The position numbers and the translations under genes are program-made. Below are positions 51,033 to 60,318 of a stretch of 64,000 nucleotides of DNA, one piece after another (the first letter of the stretch is position 1; the number at the start of each line of letters is the position of its first letter). The notes beneath the pieces were generated by a model. That model did no database searches, was not told the origin of the DNA, and saw only the letters and a list, made by a program, of their open reading frames with translations. Origin of the DNA: UBA1479 sp040216635. GTDB taxonomy: Bacteria; Pseudomonadota; Alphaproteobacteria; Rhodospirillales; Casp-alpha2. The stretch is taken from NCBI GenBank assembly GCA_040216635.1, contig JAVJOU010000021.1:186001-250000 (forward strand). Reading direction: 5' to 3'.

Positions 51033-52046
51033 ATGCTGGTTACCTGTCCTAATTGTCGTACGCGCTACACGCTGCAACCTGCGCAGCTTGGGCAGGGACG
51101 CAACGTGAGTTGCTCCAACTGCAGTCATGTCTGGTTCGCCGATCCGCGCGATGCCCGGCCTGACCCGCCCCCGCCCGCGCGCCGCGCAGCGCCGATGGCC
51201 CAACCGCCGCAACAGATGTATGCACAACCGGCACCTGCCCAGGCCGCTTACGCGCCGCCGCAGGCGGCCCCTCCGCCACCACCGCCGCCCGCGCCGGAGC
51301 CCGCCCCCGTGCCGCCGCCGCCGGAACCGGCGGAAGAGCCCGATCCGATCCCCGAGCCGGAACCGGAACCCGTTGACGAGGGCGATACCTCCGACATGGG
51401 GGTTCTGCCCGACGACATCGACGCCATGTTCGAAGACGACGACGAAGAGATCGAACCCTTCGAGTCCCTGATCAACAACGACGACGAAGAAGACGATCTG
51501 GACTCAATCGAGTCCCCGGACCAGATGGAAGACCCGGATTACATCCCGGACGTGTTCTCGGCCGACGAGCAGGAACCGGACGATGATCTTCCGAAGAAAA
51601 GCATTCTGGGCAAGGTCATCGCGCTGTTCTTCGTTCTGCTGATCGGCGGCCTGGTTGCCGGCACGTTCTTCTTCAAGGACGAACTGGTTGCCAAGGTTCC
51701 GCAATTGAACGACGTGTTCAAGATGATCGGCTTCCACCAAGTCGGTGCGGGGCTGCAGATTCAGCGGGTCGAACATGCCCAGGAAACGGACCAGGGCCTG
51801 GAGGTTCTGGTCATCCGTGGGCAGATCGAAAACGTCGACGAGCAAACCCGGCCGGTGCCGATCCTGCGCGCGATCCTGTTCGATGCCGAAGGCGAAGAAG
51901 TCCAGCATGCGGACATGGCACCGTTCAAAAGCGAGTTGAAGAAGGGCGAGAAGATGTCCTTCAAGATCAGGGTCAAGGAACCGTCGCCGCTGCGCCGCCG
52001 CATCACGATCACCTTCGTCGACCCGAAAGACGCCGCCAAGAAATAG
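51033..52046 (+). CDS. MJ0042-type zinc-ribbon membrane protein (DUF3426-like)
   Basis: 337 residues. The N-terminal zinc ribbon is CPNCRTRYTLQPAQL followed by CSNCSHVWF. A long Pro/Ala/Gln then Glu/Asp-rich low-complexity stretch (residues 45-185) comes next, then one transmembrane helix (IALFFVLLIGGLVAGTFFF). The C-terminal DUF3426-like beta domain (GLQIQRVEHAQETDQGLEV, ILFDAEGEEVQHADMAPF) lies outside. Topology: zinc ribbon inside, beta domain in the periplasm. Divergent from ftsE, so an envelope role is plausible. The start is supported by the promoter at 50979-51007. Confidence 0.85.
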   Translation: MLVTCPNCRTRYTLQPAQLGQGRNVSCSNCSHVWFADPRDARPDPPPPARRAAPMAQPPQQMYAQPAPAQAAYAPPQAAPPPPPPPAPEPAPVPPPPEPAEEPDPIPEPEPEPVDEGDTSDMGVLPDDIDAMFEDDDEEIEPFESLINNDDEEDDLDSIESPDQMEDPDYIPDVFSADEQEPDDDLPKKSILGKVIALFFVLLIGGLVAGTFFFKDELVAKVPQLNDVFKMIGFHQVGAGLQIQRVEHAQETDQGLEVLVIRGQIENVDEQTRPVPILRAILFDAEGEEVQHADMAPFKSELKKGEKMSFKIRVKEPSPLRRRITITFVDPKDAAKK

Positions 52047-52143
52047 ATGCCATCCGGCCCATCCGACGACGGATAGCCGGCAACGCGCCCGACGATCAAT
52101 TGTCGCGGCCTGTTTGCGCTGCCTTCTTTCCGGGTTGAACTGA

Positions 52144-54864
52144 TCAGAACTGCTTGAGCAGCCGGTCGATGTAATCGCGTTCAAGCGGCGGGCGTTGGCG
52201 TTCGCCGGAACGCTTGCGCAATTCTTCGAGAATTTCCCGTGCCCGGCGCATTTCCATGCGCGACGGCACATCCACGTCCCCGTCGACCGATCCGCCGAAC
52301 GCACCGCCGGCACCCCGCCCGAACGGATCTTCGCCATTGCCGGTCCGGCGACGGCCTTGCTGCCCGGGGCGCAGGCCCAGTTGCGGGCCGAATTGCTTGG
52401 CCATCTGCTGTTGGGCCTGGTTTTGTGATTTCTGCAAATGTTCAAGGGCTTCCGTCTGGCGGGGAACGGCCTCGCCCGGCTGGCCCTGGCCCAACGCCTT
52501 CGAGGCCCCGCGCATGGCCCGTTCGGCCTTGCCCATTTCGCCCGGGATGTTGCCCAGCATTTGATCCATTTGCAGCATCAGTTCGCCCAACGCGCGGCGC
52601 AGGGCTTCCTGTTGGGCACGGCCCTGGGCATTGGGATCGCCGCCCATGCCGGGCCGCGGACGGCTTCCGGGCCGGGATTGCCGCTGGGCTTCGCCTTGCT
52701 GGGCACCCTGTTCCTGGCCCTGCTGGGTTCCCTGACCGGGACGCTGGTCGCCTTCCTGGCCTTCACGCTGCAGCGGCATCGCGCCTTCGGGCCCCCGGGG
52801 GCGGGGGCGCGCAAAGCGGTCCTGTTGGGCGCGTTGGAAGGTTTCATCCATCAGCTTCTGCTGGCGTTCCGTCAATTCCCGCAACCCGTCCATCAAACGC
52901 TTGGCTTCCGACATCTGCTGATGCTGTTGCGGCGCCATGGCCATGCCCCGGCGGATCTGATCCAGCGCCTTTTGTAACTGCGACAACATCTTGCGCGCGG
53001 CATCCATGGCCCCGCTGCGAGCAAGTTCGCGCGCCTTGTCGAGCATGTCCTGCAGGTCTCGGCTTTCCAAGGCCCCCATGTTGGGGTCGAACGCGGGCAG
53101 GTCTTTCAGATCCTGGCGCGCCAACTGTTCGGTCAGCGCCTTGAGATATTCATCCAATGCCTTGCGCAATTGATCCATCAGGCGCTGGACTTCTTCCGAA
53201 TCAGCCCCCTGCTTCATGGCCTCCATAACCTTGCCCTGAAGGTCCAGAAGCTCGCGTTCGGCAACGGCGAAATCGCCGTCTTCAATGCGCAGGGCCGTAT
53301 CCCACAGCAGTTTCTGAACACTGGCGATTTCCGCATCCTTGCCGCCGCTGTGCAACAGACGCGCGCCGGCCACGTTGATGGCCAGGAACACCACCGTGTC
53401 GTTGAAGAAATGGTCCGGCTTGTACAGCAGCTCGTTCAGAACCTCGACGACTTCTCCGATCACGTCGGGCGTGGCGTCGGACAGTCTGCGCCGCTGTTCG
53501 ACCAAGGCCCGCGCCACCGGATGATTGAAGGTCCGCTGCGGCAACAGGAATTTCAGATCATCGCTGACCCCGATCTGCCCCCGGCCGTCCGTTGCCTCCA
53601 GTCGGCCGACCACCTCGATCCCCGCCCAGGGATGGGCGCTCAGATCATGCACGCCGACGCCCTGGGTCAGGACGGTTCCGGGTTCAGCCAGCGGCAGGGT
53701 CAGGCGAACGATGTCCTCGCCGCCGGGAACGGGCCGGCCCTTGGGATGGCGGATCGTCAGCTGGATCGACGCCAAGCCGTAATCATCCTTGGCCTCGAAA
53801 TCCGTCTTGAACGACGCCCGCCCGGTGCGCGACGGTTTCGAGATGAATTCCGCCGTCGGCGGTGCATCGGCGACCACCACCAGCGGCCAGGATGCCAGCC
53901 CGCGCCCGCCCACCGTGACGGCGATATCCTGTTGACCGGGTGTTTCAAGCAGCGTTTCCAGGCGATAACTTCCGGCCTCGCTGCCGATGGGGGCGAAGGC
54001 TGTTTCCGTTTCGCCCAGGGCCATATCCGGCGCCTGACCAACGCCGCCGACCTGGGCCAGTAGCGAACTGCCCTGGGGCACGGTGATCACCGCAGGTGTC
54101 GCCATCGCGCCCGTGGGCGACGTCGCTACTGGCTTGCCTGCCGGGTTGCTTCGGCCTGCTTCGATGTTGGCTTCGGGTGCTTGTGCCGCACCGCCCAGTT
54201 CCAGGAACACGGGCGCTTGCCGGGTATAGGCCGGCGGCGTGATCCAAACCGATACGCGCAATTCCTGTCCCAGGGCCGCCGCCCCCAAAGGCGTGACCGC
54301 CCGCATCAAACGCCCGCCCGCATCGCCCCAACCGGCAACGATGCCCAGCATCAACAACACCAGCAGGGGCGCGCGAAAGGCCTTGGGGTCATGCCGTGCC
54401 ACGCCGGGTGCGGGTGCGCCCAGGCGCATACCGGCGACGCGTTCGGCCATACGCTGGCGGTGGCGCTGCCACAGTCGGCGGGCCAGTCGGTCATCGACCC
54501 CCATCAGCAACTGATCATCAAGAGCGGCAAGCGGGCGGTGATCGAAGCCGCTGTCGTCTTCCAGGCGGTGACGGGCGGCGGCGCGGCTGACCCGGGGACG
54601 GTTTTCCCAGGCCCGGCGCAGCATCAGGGCAAAGCCAGCCGCAAAAGCGATAAGCACCAGACCGTGCAGCCAGTGGGGCAGCATCGGCAGGACATCCAGC
54701 AAGGCAGCGGCAAGAAACAAGCCTGCCACGGCCATAACGGGCCAGGCCAGCGGCCAAAGACGTTCAAAGAAAACAGTGACCCGCGCCAGCCCCAGCAGCA
54801 GGCGGTAGCGTAGGCCCAATCCGGTGTCCGTCCGGTCTGTTGCCGGAGACGGCGCATCCAGCAT
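52144..54864 (-). CDS. TIGR02302 / DUF4175 family membrane protein
   Basis: 906 residues. Two N-terminal helices (WPVMAVAGLFLAAALLDVL; LHGLVLIAFAAGFALML), a beta-rich extracytoplasmic middle part (LRVSVWITPPAYTRQAPVFL; FKTDFEAKDDYGLASIQLTI), then a long helical, Gln/Gly/Arg-rich low-complexity C-terminal region (GQEQGAQQGEAQRQS). This architecture is specific to the alphaproteobacterial TIGR02302 family. The ATG at 54862-54864 has AAAGGAG upstream; a TTG six codons earlier overlaps that site. Function unknown, linked by position to lysA and argH. Confidence 0.88.
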   Translation of the reverse strand: MLDAPSPATDRTDTGLGLRYRLLLGLARVTVFFERLWPLAWPVMAVAGLFLAAALLDVLPMLPHWLHGLVLIAFAAGFALMLRRAWENRPRVSRAAARHRLEDDSGFDHRPLAALDDQLLMGVDDRLARRLWQRHRQRMAERVAGMRLGAPAPGVARHDPKAFRAPLLVLLMLGIVAGWGDAGGRLMRAVTPLGAAALGQELRVSVWITPPAYTRQAPVFLELGGAAQAPEANIEAGRSNPAGKPVATSPTGAMATPAVITVPQGSSLLAQVGGVGQAPDMALGETETAFAPIGSEAGSYRLETLLETPGQQDIAVTVGGRGLASWPLVVVADAPPTAEFISKPSRTGRASFKTDFEAKDDYGLASIQLTIRHPKGRPVPGGEDIVRLTLPLAEPGTVLTQGVGVHDLSAHPWAGIEVVGRLEATDGRGQIGVSDDLKFLLPQRTFNHPVARALVEQRRRLSDATPDVIGEVVEVLNELLYKPDHFFNDTVVFLAINVAGARLLHSGGKDAEIASVQKLLWDTALRIEDGDFAVAERELLDLQGKVMEAMKQGADSEEVQRLMDQLRKALDEYLKALTEQLARQDLKDLPAFDPNMGALESRDLQDMLDKARELARSGAMDAARKMLSQLQKALDQIRRGMAMAPQQHQQMSEAKRLMDGLRELTERQQKLMDETFQRAQQDRFARPRPRGPEGAMPLQREGQEGDQRPGQGTQQGQEQGAQQGEAQRQSRPGSRPRPGMGGDPNAQGRAQQEALRRALGELMLQMDQMLGNIPGEMGKAERAMRGASKALGQGQPGEAVPRQTEALEHLQKSQNQAQQQMAKQFGPQLGLRPGQQGRRRTGNGEDPFGRGAGGAFGGSVDGDVDVPSRMEMRRAREILEELRKRSGERQRPPLERDYIDRLLKQF

Positions 54865-54988
54865 GCGGCGGGCTCCTTTCAACCCCGGGCGCGTTTCCTT
54901 AATTGTCTTAAGGAGGGGCCGCCCTTCGCACCCCGCAACGTTTTCCGCCGTGCGCCGAACGAAAGAAGCCGGAAACGCCGTTAGGCGC

Positions 54989-56254
54989 TCAGCCTTTCAG
55001 CCAGGTCGGCATCGCGTCGAAAGCCATGAACTCCTCGGCTTCGACGCGGCGGCGGACGACGGCATGGTCGCCGCCCGACACCAGAACCTCGGGAACCAGG
55101 GGACGGCCGTTATAGGTCGATGCCATAACGGCCCCATAGGCCCCCGCGGACCTGATCGCCAATAAATCGCCCGGCTTTACGGCGGGAAGATGGCGTTGCA
55201 CGGCAAATGTATCACCGGTTTCGCAGACAGGTCCAACGACATCGACAACCTGCCGTTCACAATCCGCCGCCGGTTCGTTGACCGGAACGATGCCGTGATA
55301 GGCATCGTACAGGGCCGGGCGGATCAAATCATTCATGGCCGCGTCGACGATCACGAAGCGCCGCGTCGACCCGTCCTTGGCATAGAGCACCCGCGTCACC
55401 AGCACGCCCGCGTTGCCCGCGATCAGGCGTCCCGGTTCGACCGAAACATGACAGCCGAGCGGTCCGATGATGTCCTTGACCATGGCCCCATATTCGGCCG
55501 GCGACGGTGCCTGTTCATCGTTGTAGGGAATGCCGAGCCCCCCGCCCAGATCCAGGCGCCGGATATCGTGGCCTTGCCCGCGCAGGTCTGTGGCCACATC
55601 GGCCAGCCGCCGGTAGGCCGCCCGGTAAGGGGCCAGATCCGTCAGTTGCGAGCCGATATGCACGGCGATTCCCAACGCGTCGATGCCCGGAAGCTCGCGC
55701 GCCTTGGCATAGATATCGGGGGCCCGGTCCCAGTCGATGCCGAATTTGTTTTCCGCCCGACCTGTGGTGATCTTGGCATGGGTCTTGGCGTCCACATCCG
55801 GGTTGATGCGGATCGCCACCGGCGCCGTCACGCCCTTGGCCGCCGCCACCTGGGACAGGGCTTCAAGTTCGGGTTCCGATTCAACGTTCAGCTGATAAAT
55901 CCCGGCATCCAGCGCCTGGGCCATTTCCGCCTGGGTCTTGCCGACCCCGGAGAACACGATCTTGGACGGGGACACTCCGGCGGACAAAGCGCGCTGCAGC
56001 TCGCCGCCGGAAACCACGTCCGCGCCGGCACCCATTTGGGCCAGGGTCTTGATCACCGCCAGGTTGCCGTTGGCTTTGACCGCATAGCAGATCGTATGGT
56101 CAAGCCCGACCAGGGCATCGTCGAACACCTTGAAATGACGTTCCAGCGTCGCCCGGGAATAACAATAGAACGGCGTTCCCACCTGATCCGCCAGGTCGGC
56201 AAGGCTTACGTCTTCGGCTGCCAGCAGCCCGTTTTTATAGGTGAAATGATCCAA
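54989..56254 (-). CDS. lysA: LysA, diaminopimelate decarboxylase
   Basis: 421 residues, normal length. It decarboxylates meso-diaminopimelate to lysine. PLP-lysine segment ICYAVKANGNLAVI; HIGSQLTDL, DLGGGLGIPY, EPGRLIAGNAG and the CETGDTF active-site block at the other half of the dimer interface. It begins MDHFTYKNGLLAAEDVSLAD. The lipoprotein gene lies 56 bases upstream, and TIGR02302 follows about 120 bases downstream. Confidence 0.96.
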   Translation of the reverse strand: MDHFTYKNGLLAAEDVSLADLADQVGTPFYCYSRATLERHFKVFDDALVGLDHTICYAVKANGNLAVIKTLAQMGAGADVVSGGELQRALSAGVSPSKIVFSGVGKTQAEMAQALDAGIYQLNVESEPELEALSQVAAAKGVTAPVAIRINPDVDAKTHAKITTGRAENKFGIDWDRAPDIYAKARELPGIDALGIAVHIGSQLTDLAPYRAAYRRLADVATDLRGQGHDIRRLDLGGGLGIPYNDEQAPSPAEYGAMVKDIIGPLGCHVSVEPGRLIAGNAGVLVTRVLYAKDGSTRRFVIVDAAMNDLIRPALYDAYHGIVPVNEPAADCERQVVDVVGPVCETGDTFAVQRHLPAVKPGDLLAIRSAGAYGAVMASTYNGRPLVPEVLVSGGDHAVVRRRVEAEEFMAFDAMPTWLKG

Positions 56255-56310
56255 GGGTCGGTTTCCGGTCTTTGTTCAATGGTGGCCCCGGTGCGGCAGG
56301 GCCGGCCGGG

Positions 56311-56556
56311 TCATCTGCTGCGGTCCTGGATGGGGTCCAGTTTCAGGAACTGGCTTTTATCCGCCGGCTCCTGTTTTTCTTCGCCCGGAACGGCCCTGTT
56401 CGGATTCCGCTTTTCCGGTGGAAAATATGGATAATCTTGCGGGAATTCCGAACCGGTAGGATGCTTCGGCTGGTTCTTCCGCCCACAGGCACCCAGCCCC
56501 GCCGTGGCAAGCACAGCGAAAACCGTCGAAACAAACTGCCTGCGTGTCATGACCAC
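56311..56556 (-). CDS. Small lipoprotein, LptM (YifL)-like
   Basis: 81 residues. N-terminal lipoprotein signal with a twin-Arg (TRRQFVSTVFAVLATAG) and lipobox LGAC-G. The mature protein begins CGRKNQPKHP and contains FPQDYPYFPPEKRNPNR, matching the short CG-K-x-x-P pattern of LptM, which assists LptD maturation. The place between argH and lysA is conserved in relatives and resembles the yifL-dapF neighbourhood in E. coli. The LptM assignment is moderate. Confidence 0.72.
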   Translation of the reverse strand: MVMTRRQFVSTVFAVLATAGLGACGRKNQPKHPTGSEFPQDYPYFPPEKRNPNRAVPGEEKQEPADKSQFLKLDPIQDRSR

Positions 56557-56602
56557 CTGATCGTCCTGTCCGTCTTCCCGTCGTTCAACCGTCGTTACTG
56601 AC

Positions 56603-58033
56603 TCAATCCAGAAATCTTGTCCGTGCCGCGCCCGCCTGGGCCCGCACGTTGTCCGGCGCGGTGCCGCCGAAACTGGTCCGGCTGGTCACCGAATTGTCGA
56701 CGCCCAACACCGAATATACGTCTTCGGTGATGGCCGGGTCCACTTCGCGCATTTCCTCGACCGTCAGACCTTCCAATTCGCATCCCTTGGCCTCGGCCTT
56801 GGCGACGAGCGAGCCGGTCACGTGATGGGCCTGGCGGAACGGCATGCCCAGCACCCGCACAAGCCAGTCGGCAAGGTCCGTCGCGGTGGAAAACCCGCGC
56901 GAGGCATCCGCCGCCATGCGGTCTGTGTCGAACTTCACATCACGCACCATGCCCGCCGTGGCGGCCACGGCCAGGGCGACGTTGTCGGCCGCATCGAACA
57001 CGGCTTCCTTGTCTTCCTGCATGTCCTTGCCATAGGTCAGCGGCAGGCCCTTCATGACGATGACCAAGCCTTGGAACGCCCCGGCGATGCGCCCGACCTT
57101 GGCCCGCACCAGTTCCGCCGCATCGGGGTTGCGTTTCTGCGGCATGATCGACGAGCCCGTGGAAAACGCGTCCGTAAAGGTCGCGAACCCGAATTGCTGC
57201 GAGCACCAGATCACCATTTCCTCGGCAAAGCGCGACAGATGCACGGCCAAGATGGTCGCCGTGGACAGGAATTCGAGCGCGAAATCCCGGTCCGAAACCG
57301 TATCCAGCGAATTGGCGGTCGGCCGGTCGAAGCCCAGGGCTTCCGCCGTCATGTGCCGATCGATGGGAAAGGACGTGCCGGCCAAGGCGGCCACACCCAA
57401 CGGGCATTCGTTCAAACGCCTACGGCCATCGGCCAGCCGGCTGCGGTCGCGGCCCAGCATTTCCACATAGGCCAGCAGATAATGGCCGAGCGTCACCGGC
57501 TGCGCTCCCTGCAGATGGGTAAAGCCGGGCATGACGGTCGCGGCCTCGGCCTCGGCGCGCTCGATCAGCGCGGCCTGCAGGTCCTTGACGCCCGCGTCCA
57601 GGGCGTCGATGGCGCCCCGCACCCACAATTTGAAGTCCGTCGCCACCTGGTCATTGCGCGACCGCGCCGTGTGCAGGCGGCCTGCGGGCTCGCCGATCAG
57701 GTCGGCCAGACGGCTTTCCACATTCATATGAATGTCTTCGAGCGACCGCTTGAAGGTGAACCTGCCGCCCGCGATCTCGTCCCGCACGGTTTCCAGGCCG
57801 CCGACGATGGCGTCGGCGTCGTCGTCGGCGACGATTCCTTGTTTCGCCAGCATGCGGACATGGGCGATCGACCCGGCGATGTCTTCGCCGGCAAGCCGCT
57901 TATCGAATTCGATGGAGGCGTTGATTTCCTCCATAATGGCATCAGGCCCGGCATCGAAGCGCCCGCCCCAGATGCTCGAAGCACCGGAAACGTCCCCTTC
58001 GGTCGATCCGGACTTGCCCGGTGTGCGCGCCAT
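56603..58033 (-). CDS. argH: ArgH, argininosuccinate lyase
   Basis: 476 residues. It begins MARTPGKSGSTEGDVSGASS, then SIWGGRFDAGPDAIMEEINA; ArgH signatures are LAGEDIAGSIAHVRML, LHTARSRNDQVATDFKLW, TVMPGFTHLQGAQPV and the fumarase-superfamily signature GSSIMPQKRNPD with the catalytic Ser in the loop. It releases arginine and fumarate from argininosuccinate. Start ATG at 58031-58033; a much longer in-frame upstream extension runs through the opposite-strand TlpA gene and is rejected. Confidence 0.96.
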   Translation of the reverse strand: MARTPGKSGSTEGDVSGASSIWGGRFDAGPDAIMEEINASIEFDKRLAGEDIAGSIAHVRMLAKQGIVADDDADAIVGGLETVRDEIAGGRFTFKRSLEDIHMNVESRLADLIGEPAGRLHTARSRNDQVATDFKLWVRGAIDALDAGVKDLQAALIERAEAEAATVMPGFTHLQGAQPVTLGHYLLAYVEMLGRDRSRLADGRRRLNECPLGVAALAGTSFPIDRHMTAEALGFDRPTANSLDTVSDRDFALEFLSTATILAVHLSRFAEEMVIWCSQQFGFATFTDAFSTGSSIMPQKRNPDAAELVRAKVGRIAGAFQGLVIVMKGLPLTYGKDMQEDKEAVFDAADNVALAVAATAGMVRDVKFDTDRMAADASRGFSTATDLADWLVRVLGMPFRQAHHVTGSLVAKAEAKGCELEGLTVEEMREVDPAITEDVYSVLGVDNSVTSRTSFGGTAPDNVRAQAGAARTRFLD

Positions 58034-58096
58034 GGCTATCTCCTTAAGTCCAAGGCGTGTGTTTAGACGATCAAGCGTAAACGGACAGTGAACCGC

Positions 58097-58714
58097 ATGG
58101 CGACCCGGAAGACCCCTAAAACCCCGAGATCCACCGCAATCCTGTCGGCCCTGGCCGCCGCCGTCTTGATGAGTGGGGGGATTTTCACCATTCCCGCCGG
58201 CAATGCAAGGGCAGCGGAGGCAACTTGTCCCGCCGACGCCCCGGCCCTGCCGAAATTCAAGCCCGCCGATCCGGCCGCCGCCGCCGTGGCAACCCCTTTC
58301 CGGACCAGCGACGGAACGCCGGTCACGGTCGCCGATGTGGCCGGAAAGCGGGGTGCCGTCGTTAATTTCTGGGCGACCTGGTGCGCGCCCTGCATCAAGG
58401 AAATGCCCGAATTGGACGCCCTGAAGGCGACCTTGGCCGATGACGGAATTTCCGTGATTACGGTCAGCCAGGACCGGGGCGGGATGGATGTGGTCAAGCC
58501 GTTCTTCGACAAACACGGATACAAGAACCTGGCGATCCACCTGGACCCCAAGGCCGCGTTCGCCCGCGCCAATAAGGTGCGCGGTCTGCCGACGACAATC
58601 CTTTACGACGCCACGGGCCGGGAGAAAGGCCGCTTGGAAGGGATCGCCGAATGGAACGCGCCGGGCATCGTCGATTTCATCCGCGCCTGCCTGCCGCCCA
58701 AGTCGGGCGGCTAA
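58097..58714 (+). CDS. TlpA/DsbE-like thioredoxin-fold protein
   Basis: 205 residues with a signal peptide or anchor (STAILSALAAAVLMSGGIF, then ARAAE-A). Redoxin domain with the active site FWATWCAPCIKEMPELDAL, cis-Pro in RGLPTTILYDATG and the central SQDRGGMDVVKPFFDKHGY insertion typical of TlpA. Periplasmic thiol-disulfide reductase, perhaps for cytochrome c or copper-site assembly. Divergent from argH; the ATG at 58097 is chosen over a GTG three codons earlier. Confidence 0.9.
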   Translation: MATRKTPKTPRSTAILSALAAAVLMSGGIFTIPAGNARAAEATCPADAPALPKFKPADPAAAAVATPFRTSDGTPVTVADVAGKRGAVVNFWATWCAPCIKEMPELDALKATLADDGISVITVSQDRGGMDVVKPFFDKHGYKNLAIHLDPKAAFARANKVRGLPTTILYDATGREKGRLEGIAEWNAPGIVDFIRACLPPKSGG

Positions 58715-58718
58715 GGCA

Positions 58719-59141
58719 GTGGATATCGATCACGGCTGGCGCGGCGGGGGGAAATTCCGCATCGCCCGTGTCGATGGCCGCTTTCTGATCCGCTTTTCCG
58801 GCCTGACCAGCCGGGGCGGGCGCCTGAAAGCGGATATGGGGGACTTCTTCCGCAAGGAATACCGGGGATGGCGGCCCGATTTCCGGCCTTATGACGTCGC
58901 CATCTGGATCGAAATCACCGACGAAGCCCCCAAACGCCTGGACGTGGACAATGTGGCGAAGGCCGTGCTGGATGCCCTGACCGGTGCGGTGTGGAAAGAC
59001 GACAGCCAAGTCGTGCAGTTGATGGTGAAGAAGACCTTGTCGGAAACGCCGGGTATTACCGTCGCTCTTCGCCCGGCAAGCGAGGATACCCGGGGACCGG
59101 ACCTGGCCGGTTTATTGGCGGCGGCTGACGCGTTAGAATAG
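58719..59141 (+). CDS. RusA-family Holliday-junction resolvase-like protein
   Basis: 140 residues from a GTG at 58719, five bases after the TlpA stop, behind AAGG. The RusA catalytic acidic core is PKRLDVDNVAKAVLDALTG, followed by VWKDDSQVVQLMVKK with further conserved Asp residues. E. coli RusA comes from a cryptic prophage; here no phage genes are nearby and the gene is co-directional with tlpA and a lipoprotein. It may be a chromosomal resolvase or a domesticated copy. Confidence 0.8.
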   Translation: MDIDHGWRGGGKFRIARVDGRFLIRFSGLTSRGGRLKADMGDFFRKEYRGWRPDFRPYDVAIWIEITDEAPKRLDVDNVAKAVLDALTGAVWKDDSQVVQLMVKKTLSETPGITVALRPASEDTRGPDLAGLLAAADALE

Positions 59142-59145
59142 AAAC

Positions 59146-59463
59146 ATGATGTACCTGAAACACTTATGCTTATGTGCCTTGGTTTTAAGTCTTTCGGCCT
59201 GCAGCGTCGCGAAATGGGAACAGCCCGGCGGATCGAAGGAACAGCTTGCCTTTGACCGCCAGGAATGCCGCTCGTTGGCGCATCGCGAGGTCGACCGCGT
59301 TCTTAAGCGGCAACCCCTGCCGCAGGCCGAGACGGGCCCGTTGATCGGCAGTGAATACGATGCCGCCATGGCGCGCTTTGACGCATCGAAGCAAAGCGAT
59401 CGATTTTTCACGACCTGCATGGAAAACCGCGGCTACCATCGGTCCAGCAGACCGCTGTTTTAG
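59146..59463 (+). CDS. Small lipoprotein, unknown
   Basis: 105 residues with a short lipoprotein signal (LCLCALVLSLSACSVA; lipobox LSAC). Mature part: GSKEQLAFDRQECRSLAHRE, a linker, and a C-terminal FFTTCMENRGYHRSSRPLF. Two Cys apart from the lipidated one could form a disulfide. It follows the RusA-like gene by four bases. No family recognised with confidence. Confidence 0.65.
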   Translation: MMYLKHLCLCALVLSLSACSVAKWEQPGGSKEQLAFDRQECRSLAHREVDRVLKRQPLPQAETGPLIGSEYDAAMARFDASKQSDRFFTTCMENRGYHRSSRPLF

Positions 59464-59566
59464 CGGTCCGCCGGATTCGGCTTTGAATATAAGGCACCTG
59501 TGCTTATCTCATCCGTGAGCGCTTGAGATTTCTCATATAAATTCATCTTTTCAGGAGGAGAAGCAC

Positions 59567-60226
59567 ATGGGACTGACAATCGGTGATACCGCACCGGATT
59601 TCACCGCCGAGACCACGGAAGGCAGCATCAACTTCCATGACTGGATCGGAGACAGCTGGTGCATTCTGTTTTCCCACCCCAAAGACTTCACGCCCGTCTG
59701 CACCACGGAACTGGGCTATATGGCGAAGCTTCAGCCGGAATTCGCCGCCCGAAACGTGAAGGTCATCGGGCTGAGCGTCGATTCCGTGGACGATCACGCC
59801 GCCTGGTCGAAGGACATTGCGGAAACCCAAGGTACCGCCCCGAATTATCCCATGATCGGCGATTCCGATCTGGCGGTTGCCAAGCTTTACGGCATGCTGC
59901 CGGCCGATGCCTCGGGCGGGGCCAAGGAACGCAACGCCATGACCAACATGACCGTGCGGACGGTGTTCGTGATCGGCCCCGACAAACAAATCAAGCTGTG
60001 CCTGACCTACCCCATGGCGACGGGACGGAATTTCGATGAAATTCTACGCGTCATCGATTCTCTGCAGCTGACGGCCAAGCATCAGGTCGCGACGCCCGTG
60101 AACTGGCAGCAGGGCGAAGACGTCATCATCGTCCCCGCCGTGTCCGACGAAGCCGCGAAGGAAAAATTCCCGGGCGGCTGGAAAACGGTAAAGCCCTATC
60201 TGCGGATCGTGCCGCAACCCAAGTAG
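59567..60226 (+). CDS. 1-Cys peroxiredoxin (Prx6 type)
   Basis: 219 residues, normal for Prx6. The peroxidatic Cys lies in SHPKDFTPVCTTELGYMAKL (about residue 45) with the usual Pro/Thr environment. Further: VKVIGLSVDSVDDHAAW, NYPMIGDSDLAVAKLYGML, the VRTVFVIGPDKQIKLCLTYP strand and VATPVNWQQGEDVIIVP. It reduces peroxides in the cytoplasm. A GGAGGAG site sits before the ATG. Upstream AT-rich DNA contains TGAGA-TT-TCTCA near 59523-59535, a palindrome that may be regulatory. Confidence 0.95.
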   Translation: MGLTIGDTAPDFTAETTEGSINFHDWIGDSWCILFSHPKDFTPVCTTELGYMAKLQPEFAARNVKVIGLSVDSVDDHAAWSKDIAETQGTAPNYPMIGDSDLAVAKLYGMLPADASGGAKERNAMTNMTVRTVFVIGPDKQIKLCLTYPMATGRNFDEILRVIDSLQLTAKHQVATPVNWQQGEDVIIVPAVSDEAAKEKFPGGWKTVKPYLRIVPQPK

Positions 60227-60261
60227 GCGCCCCCAGCAGGCGATCAACGCATCACGCAAAC

Positions 60262-60298
60262 AAAAACGGCGGCCCCCGCATCGGGAGCCGCCGTTTTC
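60262..60298. terminator. Bidirectional intrinsic terminator
   Basis: AAAACGGCGGC on the left pairs with GCCGCCGTTTT on the right, with a short G/C-rich loop. It has A-tract and T-tract on either side, so it works for both the peroxiredoxin gene (plus) and the DUF1127 gene (minus). This is the clearest intrinsic terminator in the window. Confidence 0.85.
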
Positions 60299-60318
60299 TT
60301 GTCTTAGGTCTCGGGCGC

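Noticed and set aside
58034..58540. N-terminal extension of argH
   Set aside because: The upstream in-frame codons are antisense to the TlpA-like gene and the family N-terminus starts at 58033.
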